A stretch of 64,000 nucleotides of DNA from Saccharopolyspora gloriosae (lineage in GTDB: Bacteria > Actinomycetota > Actinomycetes > Mycobacteriales > Pseudonocardiaceae), in contig NZ_CP059557.1 in the NCBI RefSeq assembly GCF_022828475.1, positions 248,001 through 312,000 of the forward strand. The letters run 5' to 3'. The notes beneath the pieces were generated by a model that did no database searches, was not told the origin of the DNA, and saw only the letters and a list, made by a program, of their open reading frames with translations. This document shows positions 26,870-35,442 of the stretch, one piece after another. The position numbers and the translations under genes were made by a program. How positions within the stretch are numbered: position 1 is the first letter of the stretch; every line of letters begins with the position of its first letter.

Positions 26870-27121
26870 TCAGTCGATGACGAAGCGGACCGACATGATC
26901 AGGACGGTGCCCACGAGCAACGCCCACACCAGCGTCGCCGGAAGCACGGTGGCGACCAGGGCCGTGCTCGCGGCCAGCAGCAGCACGCCGCGGATTCCGG
27001 TGCGGAGCCGTCGGATGCGGCGGCGCGACCGTTCGCCGCGGATCTTGCCCACCGAATCCATGATCAGCAGGGTGCCGATGACGAGCGTCAGCGCGATCGC
27101 CACGATGCGCCAGATCTCCAT
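26870..27121 (-). CDS. Small membrane protein, function unknown
   Basis: 83 residues: a hydrophobic helix (IWRIVAIALTLVIGTLLIMD), a very basic loop (KIRGERSRRRIRRLRTG), and a long hydrophobic region that can form two more helices (GVLLLAASTALVATVLPATL, WALLVGTVLIMSV). The ATG at 27121 was chosen because upstream residues are not protein-like. Divergent from the DUF4177 gene. No family recognised. Confidence 0.6.
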   Translation of the reverse strand: MEIWRIVAIALTLVIGTLLIMDSVGKIRGERSRRRIRRLRTGIRGVLLLAASTALVATVLPATLVWALLVGTVLIMSVRFVID

Positions 27122-27282
27122 TCCACGGAAGCTAGCCCGATCCAGCGATCTGCAAGACGCGAACGCGTGAATCCTCGGTCGCATTTCGGTCGCGTCGGCG
27201 ACCGAACGGCACCTCCCGGCCGCGTGCACGGCGGTGCGGGCCAGCGGCGCACCGTCGCGGCGGCGTCTCTACGCTGGCGACC

Positions 27283-27441
27283 ATGACCAAATGGGAGTAC
27301 GCGACCGTGCCGCTGTTGACCCACGCGACCAAGCAGATCCTGGACCAGTGGGGTGAGGACGGCTGGGAGCTCGTTTCCGTCCTGCCGGGTCCGACCGGTG
27401 AGCAGCACGTCGCTTACCTGAAGCGCCCGAAGGAGTCCTGA
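27283..27441 (+). CDS. DUF4177-type small protein
   Basis: 52 residues: KWEYATVPLLTHATKQILDQ followed by WGEDGWELVSVLP and YLKRP. The W-E-Y...LN.WG.DGWELV pattern is that of DUF4177 proteins, found beside RidA genes in actinobacteria. The stop is two bases before the RidA start, so they form one operon. Function unknown. Confidence 0.85.
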   Translation: MTKWEYATVPLLTHATKQILDQWGEDGWELVSVLPGPTGEQHVAYLKRPKES

Positions 27442-27443
27442 TC

Positions 27444-27902
27444 ATGGGCGCCTGGAAGCAACGGCTGGACGAGCTGGGCATCGAACTGCCGGGGGTCGCG
27501 GCCCCGGTCGCGGCCTACGTGCCCGCGGTGCGCAGCGGATCGCAGGTGTTCACCTCCGGCCAGCTGCCGTTCGCGGGCGGGAAGCTCGCCGCCGTGGGCA
27601 AGGTCGGCGCGGAGATCGACGCGGACGAGGCGAAGCAGCACGCCCGCACCTGCGTGCTCAACGCGCTCGCGGCGGTGGACGCGCTGGTCGGACTGGACTC
27701 GATCGTGCGGATCGTGAAGGTCGTCGGCTTCGTGGCCTCCGCCGAGGGTTTCACCGGACAGCCCGCCGTGATCAACGGTGCTTCGGAGCTGCTCGGGGAG
27801 ATCTTCGGCGAGGCGGGCAGCCATGCTCGTTCCGCCGTCGGCGTCGCCGAGTTGCCCGTCGGGGCGCCGGTCGAGGTGGAGATGATCGTCGAGGTCGCGT
27901 GA
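27444..27902 (+). CDS. RidA/YjgF family protein (Rv3678c-like)
   Basis: 152 residues. SGQVFTSGQLPFAGGKLAAVGKVGA is the start of the fold, ARTCVLNALAAVDALVGLDS the long helix, and AVGVAELPVGAPVEVEMIVEV the C-terminal strands. It belongs to the longer, R-poor RidA subgroup: the catalytic Arg of deaminase RidA (usually near IRVEVE) is replaced in this C-terminal part, so imine deaminase activity is uncertain. AAGGAG, lying within the end of the DUF4177 gene, serves as ribosome site. Confidence 0.88.
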   Translation: MGAWKQRLDELGIELPGVAAPVAAYVPAVRSGSQVFTSGQLPFAGGKLAAVGKVGAEIDADEAKQHARTCVLNALAAVDALVGLDSIVRIVKVVGFVASAEGFTGQPAVINGASELLGEIFGEAGSHARSAVGVAELPVGAPVEVEMIVEVA

Positions 27903-27983
27903 TCGATCGCACTCGAGCCGACACCGGTTCGGGAACGATCAGTGCCACTGGATCATCCACAAAGGACTCCGAAAGCGGCCGAG

Positions 27984-28020
27984 GAGCCGCGGTGCCGTTG
28001 GTGCCGCGGCTCTTTCTCGT
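27984..28020 (+). terminator. Intrinsic terminator after RidA
   Basis: GAGCCGCGG (27984-27992) pairs with CCGCGGCTC (28004-28012), followed by TTTCTCGTT. Ends the DUF4177-RidA operon. Confidence 0.85.
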
Positions 28021-28190
28021 TCCGGCGGCGGCGCGGTTCCGAGGAAGCCGCGCCCGGCAGGGCCGGTTCGTCCGGATCTCGACTGGGGGATCGCCCCGTT
28101 TCTTGCCAGGTACGCCCCGCGCCCGGTCTACCAACCAGTACGCTTCGGACGCCACTACTTCGAGTGATCACAATGTGGTCGCCCGAATGG

Positions 28191-28204
28191 CGGTATCAAT
28201 ACCG
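28191..28204. promoter_or_regulatory. Palindrome upstream of the paired hypothetical genes
   Basis: CGGTATCAATACCG, arms of six around CA, in the 435-base gap between the RidA terminator and the gene at 28338. GAGTGATC occurs at 28162 and 28207 on both sides. Possible operator; the rest of the gap shows nothing recognisable. Confidence 0.35.
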
Positions 28205-28337
28205 GCGAGTGATCGATCGGGCTTGCTCATCCGCTACGCAAAGGGAGAGGGTCTGCCTCGATCGAGTGCTCGCGGCGTGAGGGGTGCGAGTGTCGCTCGC
28301 ACCGGGTGACGAGCGAACGAAGCTGGGAGGGGGCGAC

Positions 28338-28946
28338 GTGGCGGTACGCGAAACGGACCTCTTGTGCCACGAGTTGCTGCTTCGACTTGCCGGGCGGCTG
28401 CCGGATCGGCATCTCTGGCGCTATCGGGACTGGTTGGCGGGTGGAGCCGCCGACGTTCTCGCGCGCTCGCTGCCCGCGACGCTGGTGCGAGAACGCGTCG
28501 CACTGTCCGATTCGGACCACCGCAGGCTCGCCGAGGCGCTGCTGCCGCTGGGGGCCGATCCGTCCGTGGTGCACGCGGTGCTGCCGGGTGCCGATCCGGA
28601 CCGGTACACCTTCCGCGCGGAGTCCCACGTGGACGACAAGGGCGACCCCTCGGTGCTGGTGCTCGGCGCGACGTTGCGCGGCAGGCAGGGCGTGCGCGAG
28701 ACCCGCAGTTCTTGGCGCCACCTGCCGGGAACGCGGCCGAAACGGATCATCCTGGTGACGGGTTCCGCGGATCCCGTGGAGCTCACCAGCGAACTGCAAC
28801 GCATCCTGCGCGCGCTCGGTGACACCGAGCCGTGCGTCGAGGTGCTGCCACCCGAGGTGGAACCGACCGCCTACCACCGCGCCGCGCTCGCCGAGTCGAC
28901 GCTGGTGTGCTTGGGCGCCGACGAACTCGTGGGACATCGTGGCTGA
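28338..28946 (+). CDS. Conserved-type hypothetical protein, first of a related pair
   Basis: 202 residues, not recognised. GTG at 28338 lies after GGGAGGGGG. Leu/Arg-rich N-terminus (LLCHELLLRLAGRLPDRHLW), then an alpha/beta part with VLVLGATLRGRQG, KRIILVTGSADPVELTSEL and the end TAYHRAALAESTLVCLGADE. The YHRxALA-x5-6-V-x-L motif recurs in the next gene, so the two share a C-terminal domain. No signal peptide or helices through the membrane. The gene pair is 35 bases apart and co-directional. Confidence 0.7.
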   Translation: MAVRETDLLCHELLLRLAGRLPDRHLWRYRDWLAGGAADVLARSLPATLVRERVALSDSDHRRLAEALLPLGADPSVVHAVLPGADPDRYTFRAESHVDDKGDPSVLVLGATLRGRQGVRETRSSWRHLPGTRPKRIILVTGSADPVELTSELQRILRALGDTEPCVEVLPPEVEPTAYHRAALAESTLVCLGADELVGHRG

Positions 28947-28981
28947 CGGTGCCGGTGCAGGCGCCGTAGAAGGAGGCATTC

Positions 28982-30316
28982 GTGGTGGACGTCGCTGAGG
29001 GTGCGGGGCCGGTGGAACGCCTGCACAACCTCCTGCTGGCCTTGACGGGCCGGGTGGACGACGACGCCGTCAATTCGGTTCGCGAGATGCTCGGCATCGG
29101 TCAGCTCGACGCGGCCGCCGAGTTCCTGATCGGCTGCCTGCTGGCCGGCCGGATCCCGGTGACCTCGACGGAGCAGTACCACCTGCGCCGGGCGCTGGAC
29201 GAGTCCGGTTCACCGCACGCGCCCGCCGATCGGTTGCACGTGGTGGAGACGGTGCAGGACGAAGGGCACCGGTTCAGCGAGAACCACGAGGCGGACCGTT
29301 CGGATCACGAGCTGGTGGACGCGATCGCGCCGATCGCGGGACGCCTGCACGGGGTGCGGGCGCTGTGGTGCACGTGGCGGACGACTCCGGCCGGCGTGAC
29401 CTACGGCGCGGTGCCGCGCCGGGTGCTGCTGGCGGAGGTCGGGGCCGACGGTTCGGTCACCGCCGCCGGCTACCAGCTGCTGGAGGCGTTGCGGCGAGCC
29501 GGGGTGGGCTGCTCGGTGGACGTGTTCAGCAGCGGGATGGATCTGCCGCCGTACCACCGCAACGCGCTGGCCACGGCTCGCCGAGTGCACCTGGACCTGG
29601 TCGCTCAGGTGGCGATCCCGAACGGTTCCTCGAACCACGCACGGGCGCCGCGGGCCACCGCGGGGAGCAAGCCCGGGGGCGGCGATATCCCGAGTGAGCC
29701 AGCCGCGGGGCCGGGAAGACGCGTCGAGGCCCCGGTTCCTGAACCCGTCTCCCTCGACTCGGCACGCCCTGAACAAGCCCGCCCCGAGCCGGTTCGGCAG
29801 GAGCAGGTGAGCCCTGAGCAGTCTCGGCCGGAACCGGCTCGTTCCGAGCAGCTCCACCCTGAGCAGCGCGAAGCCAAGGCTCGTCCCGAGCCCGCCCGGC
29901 CCGCGCCCCGCCCGGAGGGTCCTGCGCAGTCTCGGCCGGAACCGGCGCGGGACACCGCGGTGGCCGAAGCGCCCGAGCGCGGCGCCGAGCCCACGCTGCG
30001 GCAACGCCCGGTGAATCCGGAGGACCTGCAGGCGCCGGACGCCGAGCAGGCGAAGTCCGGAGAGCAGGCGCAGCAGGGCGGCGGCAAGAACACCCGCGTC
30101 CCCGCCGCGGTCGACGCCAAGCTCACCGATCGGGAACGCAACCTGCTGCGCAAGCTGCACGAGGAGCTGGCGCAACGGGAACAGGACCGCGGCGGCACCG
30201 GCGAGCAGCAGGCCCAGCCGGTGGCCAACGGTTCCGGCACTTCGCAGCCCCAGGGCCAGGACGCCTGGAACTCCACGATGCCGGGCGGCTCGGCCACCGG
30301 AGGCTTCCCCCGATAG
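28982..30316 (+). CDS. Hypothetical protein with Pro/Glu-rich tail, second of a related pair
   Basis: 444 residues from GTG 28982 after GAAGGAGG. Residues 1-70 are helical (RLHNLLLALTGRVDDDAVNS); 100-210 are an alpha/beta domain with YGAVPRRVLLAEVGADGSV and DLPPYHRNALATARRVHLDL, matching the upstream gene's YHRxALA motif. Residues about 240-350 are low complexity, with repeats such as RPEPAR and QSRPEPAR. The tail has KLTDRERNLLRKLHEELAQRE, a charged helix that could be a coiled coil. Function unknown; a cytoplasmic scaffold is one reading. Followed by the tandem array. Confidence 0.75.
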   Translation: MVDVAEGAGPVERLHNLLLALTGRVDDDAVNSVREMLGIGQLDAAAEFLIGCLLAGRIPVTSTEQYHLRRALDESGSPHAPADRLHVVETVQDEGHRFSENHEADRSDHELVDAIAPIAGRLHGVRALWCTWRTTPAGVTYGAVPRRVLLAEVGADGSVTAAGYQLLEALRRAGVGCSVDVFSSGMDLPPYHRNALATARRVHLDLVAQVAIPNGSSNHARAPRATAGSKPGGGDIPSEPAAGPGRRVEAPVPEPVSLDSARPEQARPEPVRQEQVSPEQSRPEPARSEQLHPEQREAKARPEPARPAPRPEGPAQSRPEPARDTAVAEAPERGAEPTLRQRPVNPEDLQAPDAEQAKSGEQAQQGGGKNTRVPAAVDAKLTDRERNLLRKLHEELAQREQDRGGTGEQQAQPVANGSGTSQPQGQDAWNSTMPGGSATGGFPR

Positions 30317-30394
30317 ACACCAAACCCAGGTGAGCCACCGAAACCAGCAGAGCTGAGCCCCCGCAGAGCGGGGGCTCAGCACCCGTCGCAGCGC

Positions 30395-30646
30395 CGAAGC
30401 CGTGCTTTGCGCCGAAGCCGTGCTTTGCGGCGAAGCCGTGCTTTGCGGCGAAGCCGTGCTTTGCGGCGAAGCCGTGCTTTGCGGCGAAGCCGTGCTTTGC
30501 GGCGAAGCCGTGCTTTGCGGCGAAGCCGTGCTTTGCGGCGAAGCCGTGCTTTGCGGCGAAGCCGTGCTTTGCGGCGAAGCCGTGCTTTGCGGCGAAGCCG
30601 TGCTTTGCGGCGAAGCCGTGCTTTGCGACGAAGCCGAGCTTGTATG
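30395..30646 (-). repeat. 18-bp tandem array, 14 units
   Basis: Unit CGAAGCCGTGCTTTGCGG on the plus strand (CCGCAAAGCACGGCTTCG on minus), starting every 18 bases from 30395 to 30629; the first and last units carry substitutions. Since 18 is a multiple of three, both strands are open and give spurious RRKARL or LCGEAV repeats. The unit extends the CGGCTTCGCCG tail motif of the adjacent intergenic repeat copy C. Confidence 0.95.
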
Positions 30647-30811
30647 CGCGTCAGCGCATAGCCCACGTCAAGAAGCCGACCACCGGCGGGTTCTCAGCTG
30701 TCTTCTCGTGAGGACGGCTTTTTCCCTCGTGGCGGAGCCACTCGGGAAAAGATCCCGCAGCGAGAAGGCCGCTGAGGTTCCGCCACCCGCCCACCAAAGA
30801 AGAACGAGCCT
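30647..30811 (-). repeat. Dispersed structured intergenic repeat, copy C
   Basis: On the minus strand: GTGGCGGAACCTCAGCGG, CTCGCTGCGGGATC, inner stem TTTTCCC/GGGAAAA with GTGGC-TCC-GCCAC inside, GCCGTCCTCACGAGAAGAC and CTGAGAACCCGCCGGTGG. Very similar to copy B outside the outer stem. It abuts the end of the oxidoreductase gene on one side and the 18-bp array on the other. Confidence 0.85.
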
Positions 30812-31702
30812 TCAGTCAGCAGCCAGTCGGACAGCGTCGAGGACTCGTTGTAGGTGGAGGCCGCGGCGGATGTCGCAAGGGTGCGCGGTGCGGCCGGATC
30901 GGATCATCGCGAGGAACTCGTCGAGCAGTTGCGCGTAGCACTCGCGTGCGGCGGTTCTCCTGCCGGTGAGCTGGGATTTCCCGTTCGTGCCGTACAGCGT
31001 GAACTCGATCAGCGCGGGTTGCACGGGTACTCGCAGCGACAGCGTGAGCGTGCTGCTGGCGCCGCTGGCGTGCTCGAATGCCATCTGCCAGTTGTCGGAT
31101 TCGTCCCGCCGAGCGTGGTGCACCCGGTTGATCCGGCCGAGCGCCGCGTCCAGCAGGTCCAGCGCGTGCGGTCCGGCGTCCAGCAGCGCGCCGGTGCGTT
31201 CCTGCCGCCACGGTGTCGCCGCGTAGTCCCCGGCGAGCAGTCCGCCCGCGAGCCACTGCGCGGTGCCGCCGGTCCAGCCGCCGAGGTGTCCGAGGCCGGT
31301 GAGCCAGTCCCGGACTTCGGGCGCGAACCGCCGGGTCAGCATCACCAGGGCCGCCACCCTGCTCTGGCGCACGGCGTTCGCGACGGCTTCCGCGGCGGGC
31401 ACGTCGCCGGCCAGTGGCTTCTCCAGGATGAGGTGCTTGCCTTCGCGGGCGGCCTGCACGGCCAGTTCGCCTTGCACGGCCGGTGGCACGGCGAACGCCA
31501 CGGCGTCCACGGCGTCGAGCAGCGAGTCGTATCCGTCGGCGACGTCGGCGTCGTACTGGTAGGCGAGCGCTTTCGCGGTGTCCGGTCGCCGCGACCACAC
31601 GGCGGTCAGGTGCATCCCGGGGTGCGCGTTCAGGCCGGGCGCGTGGACGCGCCTCGCCCACGGACCCGCTCCGACGATCCCGACCCGAAGTGCTTCGCTC
31701 AT
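30812..31702 (-). CDS. Gfo/Idh/MocA-family oxidoreductase
   Basis: 296 residues. Rossmann N-terminus RVGIVGAGPWARRVHAPGL; AVAFAVPPAVQGELA and LEKPLAGD (the conserved EKP motif) complete the NAD(P)-binding domain. LLDAGPHALDLLDAALG carries the DxGxHxxD motif of the C-terminal domain, giving the catalytic His. Typical reaction: NAD(P)-dependent oxidation of a sugar or cyclitol hydroxyl. Slightly shorter than most family members (about 330). Divergent from a NUDIX gene. Substrate unknown. Confidence 0.92.
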   Translation of the reverse strand: MSEALRVGIVGAGPWARRVHAPGLNAHPGMHLTAVWSRRPDTAKALAYQYDADVADGYDSLLDAVDAVAFAVPPAVQGELAVQAAREGKHLILEKPLAGDVPAAEAVANAVRQSRVAALVMLTRRFAPEVRDWLTGLGHLGGWTGGTAQWLAGGLLAGDYAATPWRQERTGALLDAGPHALDLLDAALGRINRVHHARRDESDNWQMAFEHASGASSTLTLSLRVPVQPALIEFTLYGTNGKSQLTGRRTAARECYAQLLDEFLAMIRSGRTAHPCDIRRGLHLQRVLDAVRLAAD

Positions 31703-31850
31703 GCGGTCATCGTCCCCGTGTCCAGATCATCGCGCAGACCGTGGGGGCCGCGATGTGGGCGGGTGACAGGGGAAACGGTGCATCCCGCCCACTGAGTTGA
31801 TCTTGATCACAGGGGTGTTCGTGAAGGTCGTTCGGCTTAAGGTGACCGAC

Positions 31851-32699
31851 ATGGTGCGACTGCCGGAGGACCTCACGTTGCCCGACGAATTCGTTCCTCC
31901 CGAACGGCCCGATCGCCCGGCGACGCCGAAGGACGCCGCGACGGTCGTGCTGCTGCGCGGCGGTGCGCACGGGCCTGAGGTGTTCTTGCAGCGCCGGGTC
32001 GAGAACATGCCGTTCGCCGGTGGCATGACGGTCTTCCCCGGTGGCGGTGTCGACCCGCGCGACGCGGACGCCTCGGTGGCCTGGAGCGGCCCGCCGCCGC
32101 AGTGGTGGGCGCGGCGCTTCGAGTGCTCCGAGGAGATCGCCCGCGCGCTGGTGTGCGCGGCGGTGCGCGAGACGTTCGAGGAGTCGGGAGTCCTGCTCGC
32201 AGGCCCCGACGCGGATTCCGTCGTCAGCGACACCCGCCCGTACGCGGACGCGCGGCCGAGGCTGGTCTCGAAGGAGTTGTCGCTGGCCGCGTTCCTCGCC
32301 GACTCGGGCCTGGTGCTGCGGGCCGATCTGTTGCGGCCGTGGGCGAACTGGGTCACGCCGGAGCCCGAACCCCGCCGGTACGACACGAGGTTCTTCCTCG
32401 CCGCGATGCCGGACGGGCAGCGTGCCGACGCCGTCACCACGGAGGCGTCGCACGCGTACTGGTCGACCCCTGAGGACGCGCTGGAGGACTGGCGGCAGCG
32501 ACGCTGCGGCCTGCTCCCGCCGACCTGGGTGACCTTGGCGGAGGTGGGCGCCTGCGGCAGCGTCGAGGCCGCGCTGGACCTGGAGCGCCCGCTGGGCAAG
32601 GTGCTGCCGAAGCTGGTGCACCGCGACGGAGCTTGGCGCGTCGTGCTGCCGGGCGACCCCGGATACCGGACCGACGTGGACGAGGAGCGAGACAGGTGA
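31851..32699 (+). CDS. NUDIX hydrolase
   Basis: 282 residues. The NUDIX box is split in the way of longer family members: FAGGMTVFPGGGVDPRD, then AAVRETFEESGVLL (REUxEExGU). A C-terminal helical part (ALEDWRQRRCGLLPPTW) is typical of actinobacterial NUDIX proteins near the crp-side MBL gene. It probably hydrolyses a nucleoside-diphosphate-X compound. The ATG at 31851 has AAGGTG seven bases upstream. Its stop overlaps the GTG of the MBL gene, so they form an operon. Confidence 0.9.
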   Translation: MVRLPEDLTLPDEFVPPERPDRPATPKDAATVVLLRGGAHGPEVFLQRRVENMPFAGGMTVFPGGGVDPRDADASVAWSGPPPQWWARRFECSEEIARALVCAAVRETFEESGVLLAGPDADSVVSDTRPYADARPRLVSKELSLAAFLADSGLVLRADLLRPWANWVTPEPEPRRYDTRFFLAAMPDGQRADAVTTEASHAYWSTPEDALEDWRQRRCGLLPPTWVTLAEVGACGSVEAALDLERPLGKVLPKLVHRDGAWRVVLPGDPGYRTDVDEERDR

Positions 32700-33484
32700 C
32701 CCATCCCGCTTACGGCGAGCTGCGATCGGTGACTCCGTTCGCGTCGGTGCTGCTCGCCGCCAATCCGGGGCCGATGACGTTGGACGGCACCAACACCTGG
32801 CTGATCGGGACGGACACGCGGCGCGTCGTGCTCGACCCTGGTCCCGACGACGGCGAGCATCTGGAGCGGATCGTCGAGCACGGGCCGGTGTCGCTGATCC
32901 TGCTCAGCCACCACCACTTCGATCACACGGAGGGCGCGGCGGAGCTGGCGTCGCGCACCGGAGCTCCCGTGCGGGCGCTGGATCCGCGGTTGTGCGTGGA
33001 CGCGGAGCCGTTCGCCGACGGTGAGGTCATCGACGCGGCGGGCGTGCCGCTCACGGTGCTCGCCACTCCCGGGCACACCAGGGACTCGGTGTGTTTCCGG
33101 GCCGGGCACGAGGACGCGTCGGCGGTGTTCACCGCGGACAGCATCCTGGGCCGGGGCACCACGGTCGTCGCCCACCCGGACGGGCACCTGGGCTCGTATT
33201 TGGCTTCGCTGCGAGCCTTGGCGGCGTTGCCCGCGGGCATCGCGGCGCTGCCGGGCCACGGTCCGGAGTTGCCCGATGTCGCGGCGGCCGCGACCGGCTA
33301 CCTGGCGCATCGGGAGCAGCGACTCGGCCAGATCCGCGAGGTGGTGCGCGGCGCCGGGGCGCAGCTGACGGCCCGCGAGGTCGTGGAGATCGTCTACGCC
33401 GACGTGGACCCCTCGGTGTGGCCTGCGGCCGAGTTGAGCGTCGAGGCCCAGCTCACCTACCTCGCGGAGTCGGGCGAGCGCTGA
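32696..33484 (+). CDS. MBL-fold metallo-hydrolase (Rv3677c-like)
   Basis: 262 residues. LSHHHFDHTEGA is the HxHxDH zinc motif with H in the first position, TPGHTRDS supplies the next His, ADSILGRGTT the Asp ligand and LPGHGPEL the last His. A C-terminal winged-helix-like part (HREQRLGQIREVV... LTAREVVEIVY) is typical of LACTB2-type enzymes, which act as RNases or thioesterases. The GTG start is within the GTGA overlap with the NUDIX stop. Lies two genes from crp, as Rv3677c lies next to crp in M. tuberculosis. Confidence 0.92.
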   Translation: MTHPAYGELRSVTPFASVLLAANPGPMTLDGTNTWLIGTDTRRVVLDPGPDDGEHLERIVEHGPVSLILLSHHHFDHTEGAAELASRTGAPVRALDPRLCVDAEPFADGEVIDAAGVPLTVLATPGHTRDSVCFRAGHEDASAVFTADSILGRGTTVVAHPDGHLGSYLASLRALAALPAGIAALPGHGPELPDVAAAATGYLAHREQRLGQIREVVRGAGAQLTAREVVEIVYADVDPSVWPAAELSVEAQLTYLAESGER

Positions 33485-33516
33485 CCGCTCCGCCGGCCGC
33501 CCCGTTCGGCGCGGGG

Positions 33517-34737
33517 TCACACCAGGGCGGGCTCGCGGGCGGGCACCAGTGTGCCGCGCCGCAGCCACAGGCCCCCGGCCAGCAGCGCGCCGATGATCCC
33601 GGCGATGAGAAATGCGGCCGGCGGTCCGGAGCTCTCGACGAGCCTGCCGCTCACCGACTGGCCGACCGCCGAGCCCAGCGTCACCGCCGTCACCACCCAG
33701 CCGAACGCCTCCGTCTCGGTCCCGGCGGGAGCCGCCAGGTCCAGCGCGACGGAGTGCGCCGTCGACTGGGGGGTGATCAAGCATCCGGCCAGCAGCAGCG
33801 CCAGGCACAGTCCCCACAGCGACTCCGGCACGGCCAGCAGCGCGACGAGCGCGGCGAAGCCCAGCAACAGCGCGGGCAGCCGCAGGTGCATCGGCCGTGG
33901 CCAGGGCCGCATCCCGTAGAGCACGCCGAACACCACGGAGGTCACCGACAGCGCGCTCAGCAGCAGGCCGCCCGCGTTCGGCGCCCCGGCCTGCACCGCC
34001 GAGGCGGGCACACCGACCTCGACGAACCCGATGAGCACGCCGAAGCCGAGCGCGGCCAGCGCCACCGTCCGCATCCCCGGTGCGCGGAACGCGCCGAGCA
34101 TCCCGCCCCGCGGTCCGGTGTGCTGCGGGCGGAGCCTGCGGGCCGCGGGCGTCGCGGCGAACCCGAGGCTGCCGACGATCATGCAGGCGGCGCCCGCGAC
34201 GACACCTGCTCCGTGCCACGGCAGCGCGACCAGCAGCCCGGCGAGGCCAGGACCGAGGATGAAGAACACCTCCATGCTGATCGCCTCGTACGAGTAGGCG
34301 GCGTCCCGGACCGGACCGGCGGGCAGGAGCTGCGCCCACAGCGCCCGCGAGGCGGGGGCGACCGTCGGCTGGCTGAGTCCCAGCGCGAACGCGAGCACGG
34401 TCAGCACCGCGACGGGTGCGCCGGTCTCGATGGCGGTGATCTCGGCCGCGGTGAGCACGGCGAGCGCCGCGGACATCACCAGCATCGGGCGGCTCGGCCC
34501 GATCCGGTCGATCACTCGGCTCTGCACCACGGAGCCGCACGCGACACCGACCAGTTCGGCGGCGGAAACGAGCCCGGCGATGGCGAAGCTGCCGGTCTGC
34601 TTCTGCACGTACAGCATCAGAGCCAGCCCGATCATCGCGATCGGCAACCGCCCCAGCAGGGACGTCAGCACGGGTGCAGTGGCTCCGGGCGTCCGCAGCG
34701 CGGCCCGGTAGTCGGCGAGGGTGATCGAGTGGGACAC
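33517..34737 (-). CDS. MFS transporter
   Basis: 406 residues with about 12 hydrophobic helices. The loop after helix 2 (SRVIDRIGPSRPMLV) is the MFS motif A variant. Resembles the small actinobacterial MFS class exporting drugs or metabolites; nothing defines the substrate. Start GTG 34737 has no clear ribosome site. Convergent with the MBL gene; a 705-base gap separates it from crp. Confidence 0.88.
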   Translation of the reverse strand: MSHSITLADYRAALRTPGATAPVLTSLLGRLPIAMIGLALMLYVQKQTGSFAIAGLVSAAELVGVACGSVVQSRVIDRIGPSRPMLVMSAALAVLTAAEITAIETGAPVAVLTVLAFALGLSQPTVAPASRALWAQLLPAGPVRDAAYSYEAISMEVFFILGPGLAGLLVALPWHGAGVVAGAACMIVGSLGFAATPAARRLRPQHTGPRGGMLGAFRAPGMRTVALAALGFGVLIGFVEVGVPASAVQAGAPNAGGLLLSALSVTSVVFGVLYGMRPWPRPMHLRLPALLLGFAALVALLAVPESLWGLCLALLLAGCLITPQSTAHSVALDLAAPAGTETEAFGWVVTAVTLGSAVGQSVSGRLVESSGPPAAFLIAGIIGALLAGGLWLRRGTLVPAREPALV

Positions 34738-35442
34738 GCGTACCAGTGTCCGTAAACAGGTACGCCAGTACCAAGCTGATTTAGTGGTGTTCTACGTCGC
34801 CCCGCGACCACGGGAAGACCTGCCGGGACCAGCCTTTCCGTCCCGTCCGGCCGAGCCAGCGCGCGCCGCGTCCCTCCGTGCGGCCACCCCTCGTGTCGAC
34901 GCGATCCGGCTGTGAAACGAGAGGCCTCGGCTCCCGATGGGCAAGCACCGGGCGACGACACGCCGGGTGACCACCCATATAGGGGACGTTGTGCCCGGTT
35001 TCTTCGCCGTTCGCCGAGGGCACACTGGTGTCACGAGGAACGACGGCGATCGGGAAGAAATTCACCGGCTCGTGCAACCGGATCCGAGATCGCAACGTCT
35101 TACCTAGAGAAGGCCCTGAAGTAGGCGAGCCGAACGGGCGGCCGCACAACAGCACAAGCCACCTCCGGTACGGGTTCGGGGCCGACGTCGGAGGTTCGGA
35201 GAGCGTGGTTAGTCGGGGGACGGGCCGCGCAAGCGAAAGGACTGGAGCGTCGCGTCGGGGGCGACGCCCCAGTCCTTTCGGCTGTTCGGCCCAGGTGAAC
35301 GGGCAAGCTCGGCGGCGGGATGCGGGCACGCGAAAACGCGCATCGACTGAGGGGTCCGAACTCGGGCGAACCCATCAGGCGACGCGCGTTACGGCGTCCG
35401 GTCGGCCGACCGGCCGACGCGCGAACCGTGCTGAGCCGAAGC
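34738..35442. other. 705-base gene-poor gap between MFS and crp genes
   Basis: Open frames on both strands here give Arg/Pro/Gly-rich, non-domain-like products. The only clear element is the hairpin at 35234-35280. A small RNA or an undetected promoter region cannot be excluded. Confidence 0.5.
35234..35280. terminator. Long hairpin downstream of crp
   Basis: Arms of 20 (CGAAAGGACTGGAGCGTCGC at 35234-35253; complement at 35261-35280) with one mismatch and a 7-base loop. Ends in TTTC on either strand. Likely ends crp transcription, 160 bases after its stop. Confidence 0.7.

Noticed and set aside
30395-30646. Possible CRISPR array
   Set aside because: Units are contiguous with no spacers, and no cas genes are present.
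30376-30666. Open frames on both strands across the tandem array (RRKARL and LCGEAV repeat proteins)
   Set aside because: They arise because the 18-base unit contains no stop; there is no ribosome site, and composition is purely that of the repeat.
31727-34774. A 1015-codon antisense frame spanning NUDIX, MBL and MFS genes
   Set aside because: Shadow frame of high-G+C coding DNA; the genes in it have clear domains in other frames, and the product is Arg/Gly/Ala-rich without motifs.
34781-35329. Minus-strand frame of 182 codons in the crp-MFS gap
   Set aside because: Arg/Pro-rich, crosses the strong hairpin at 35234-35280, no ribosome site.
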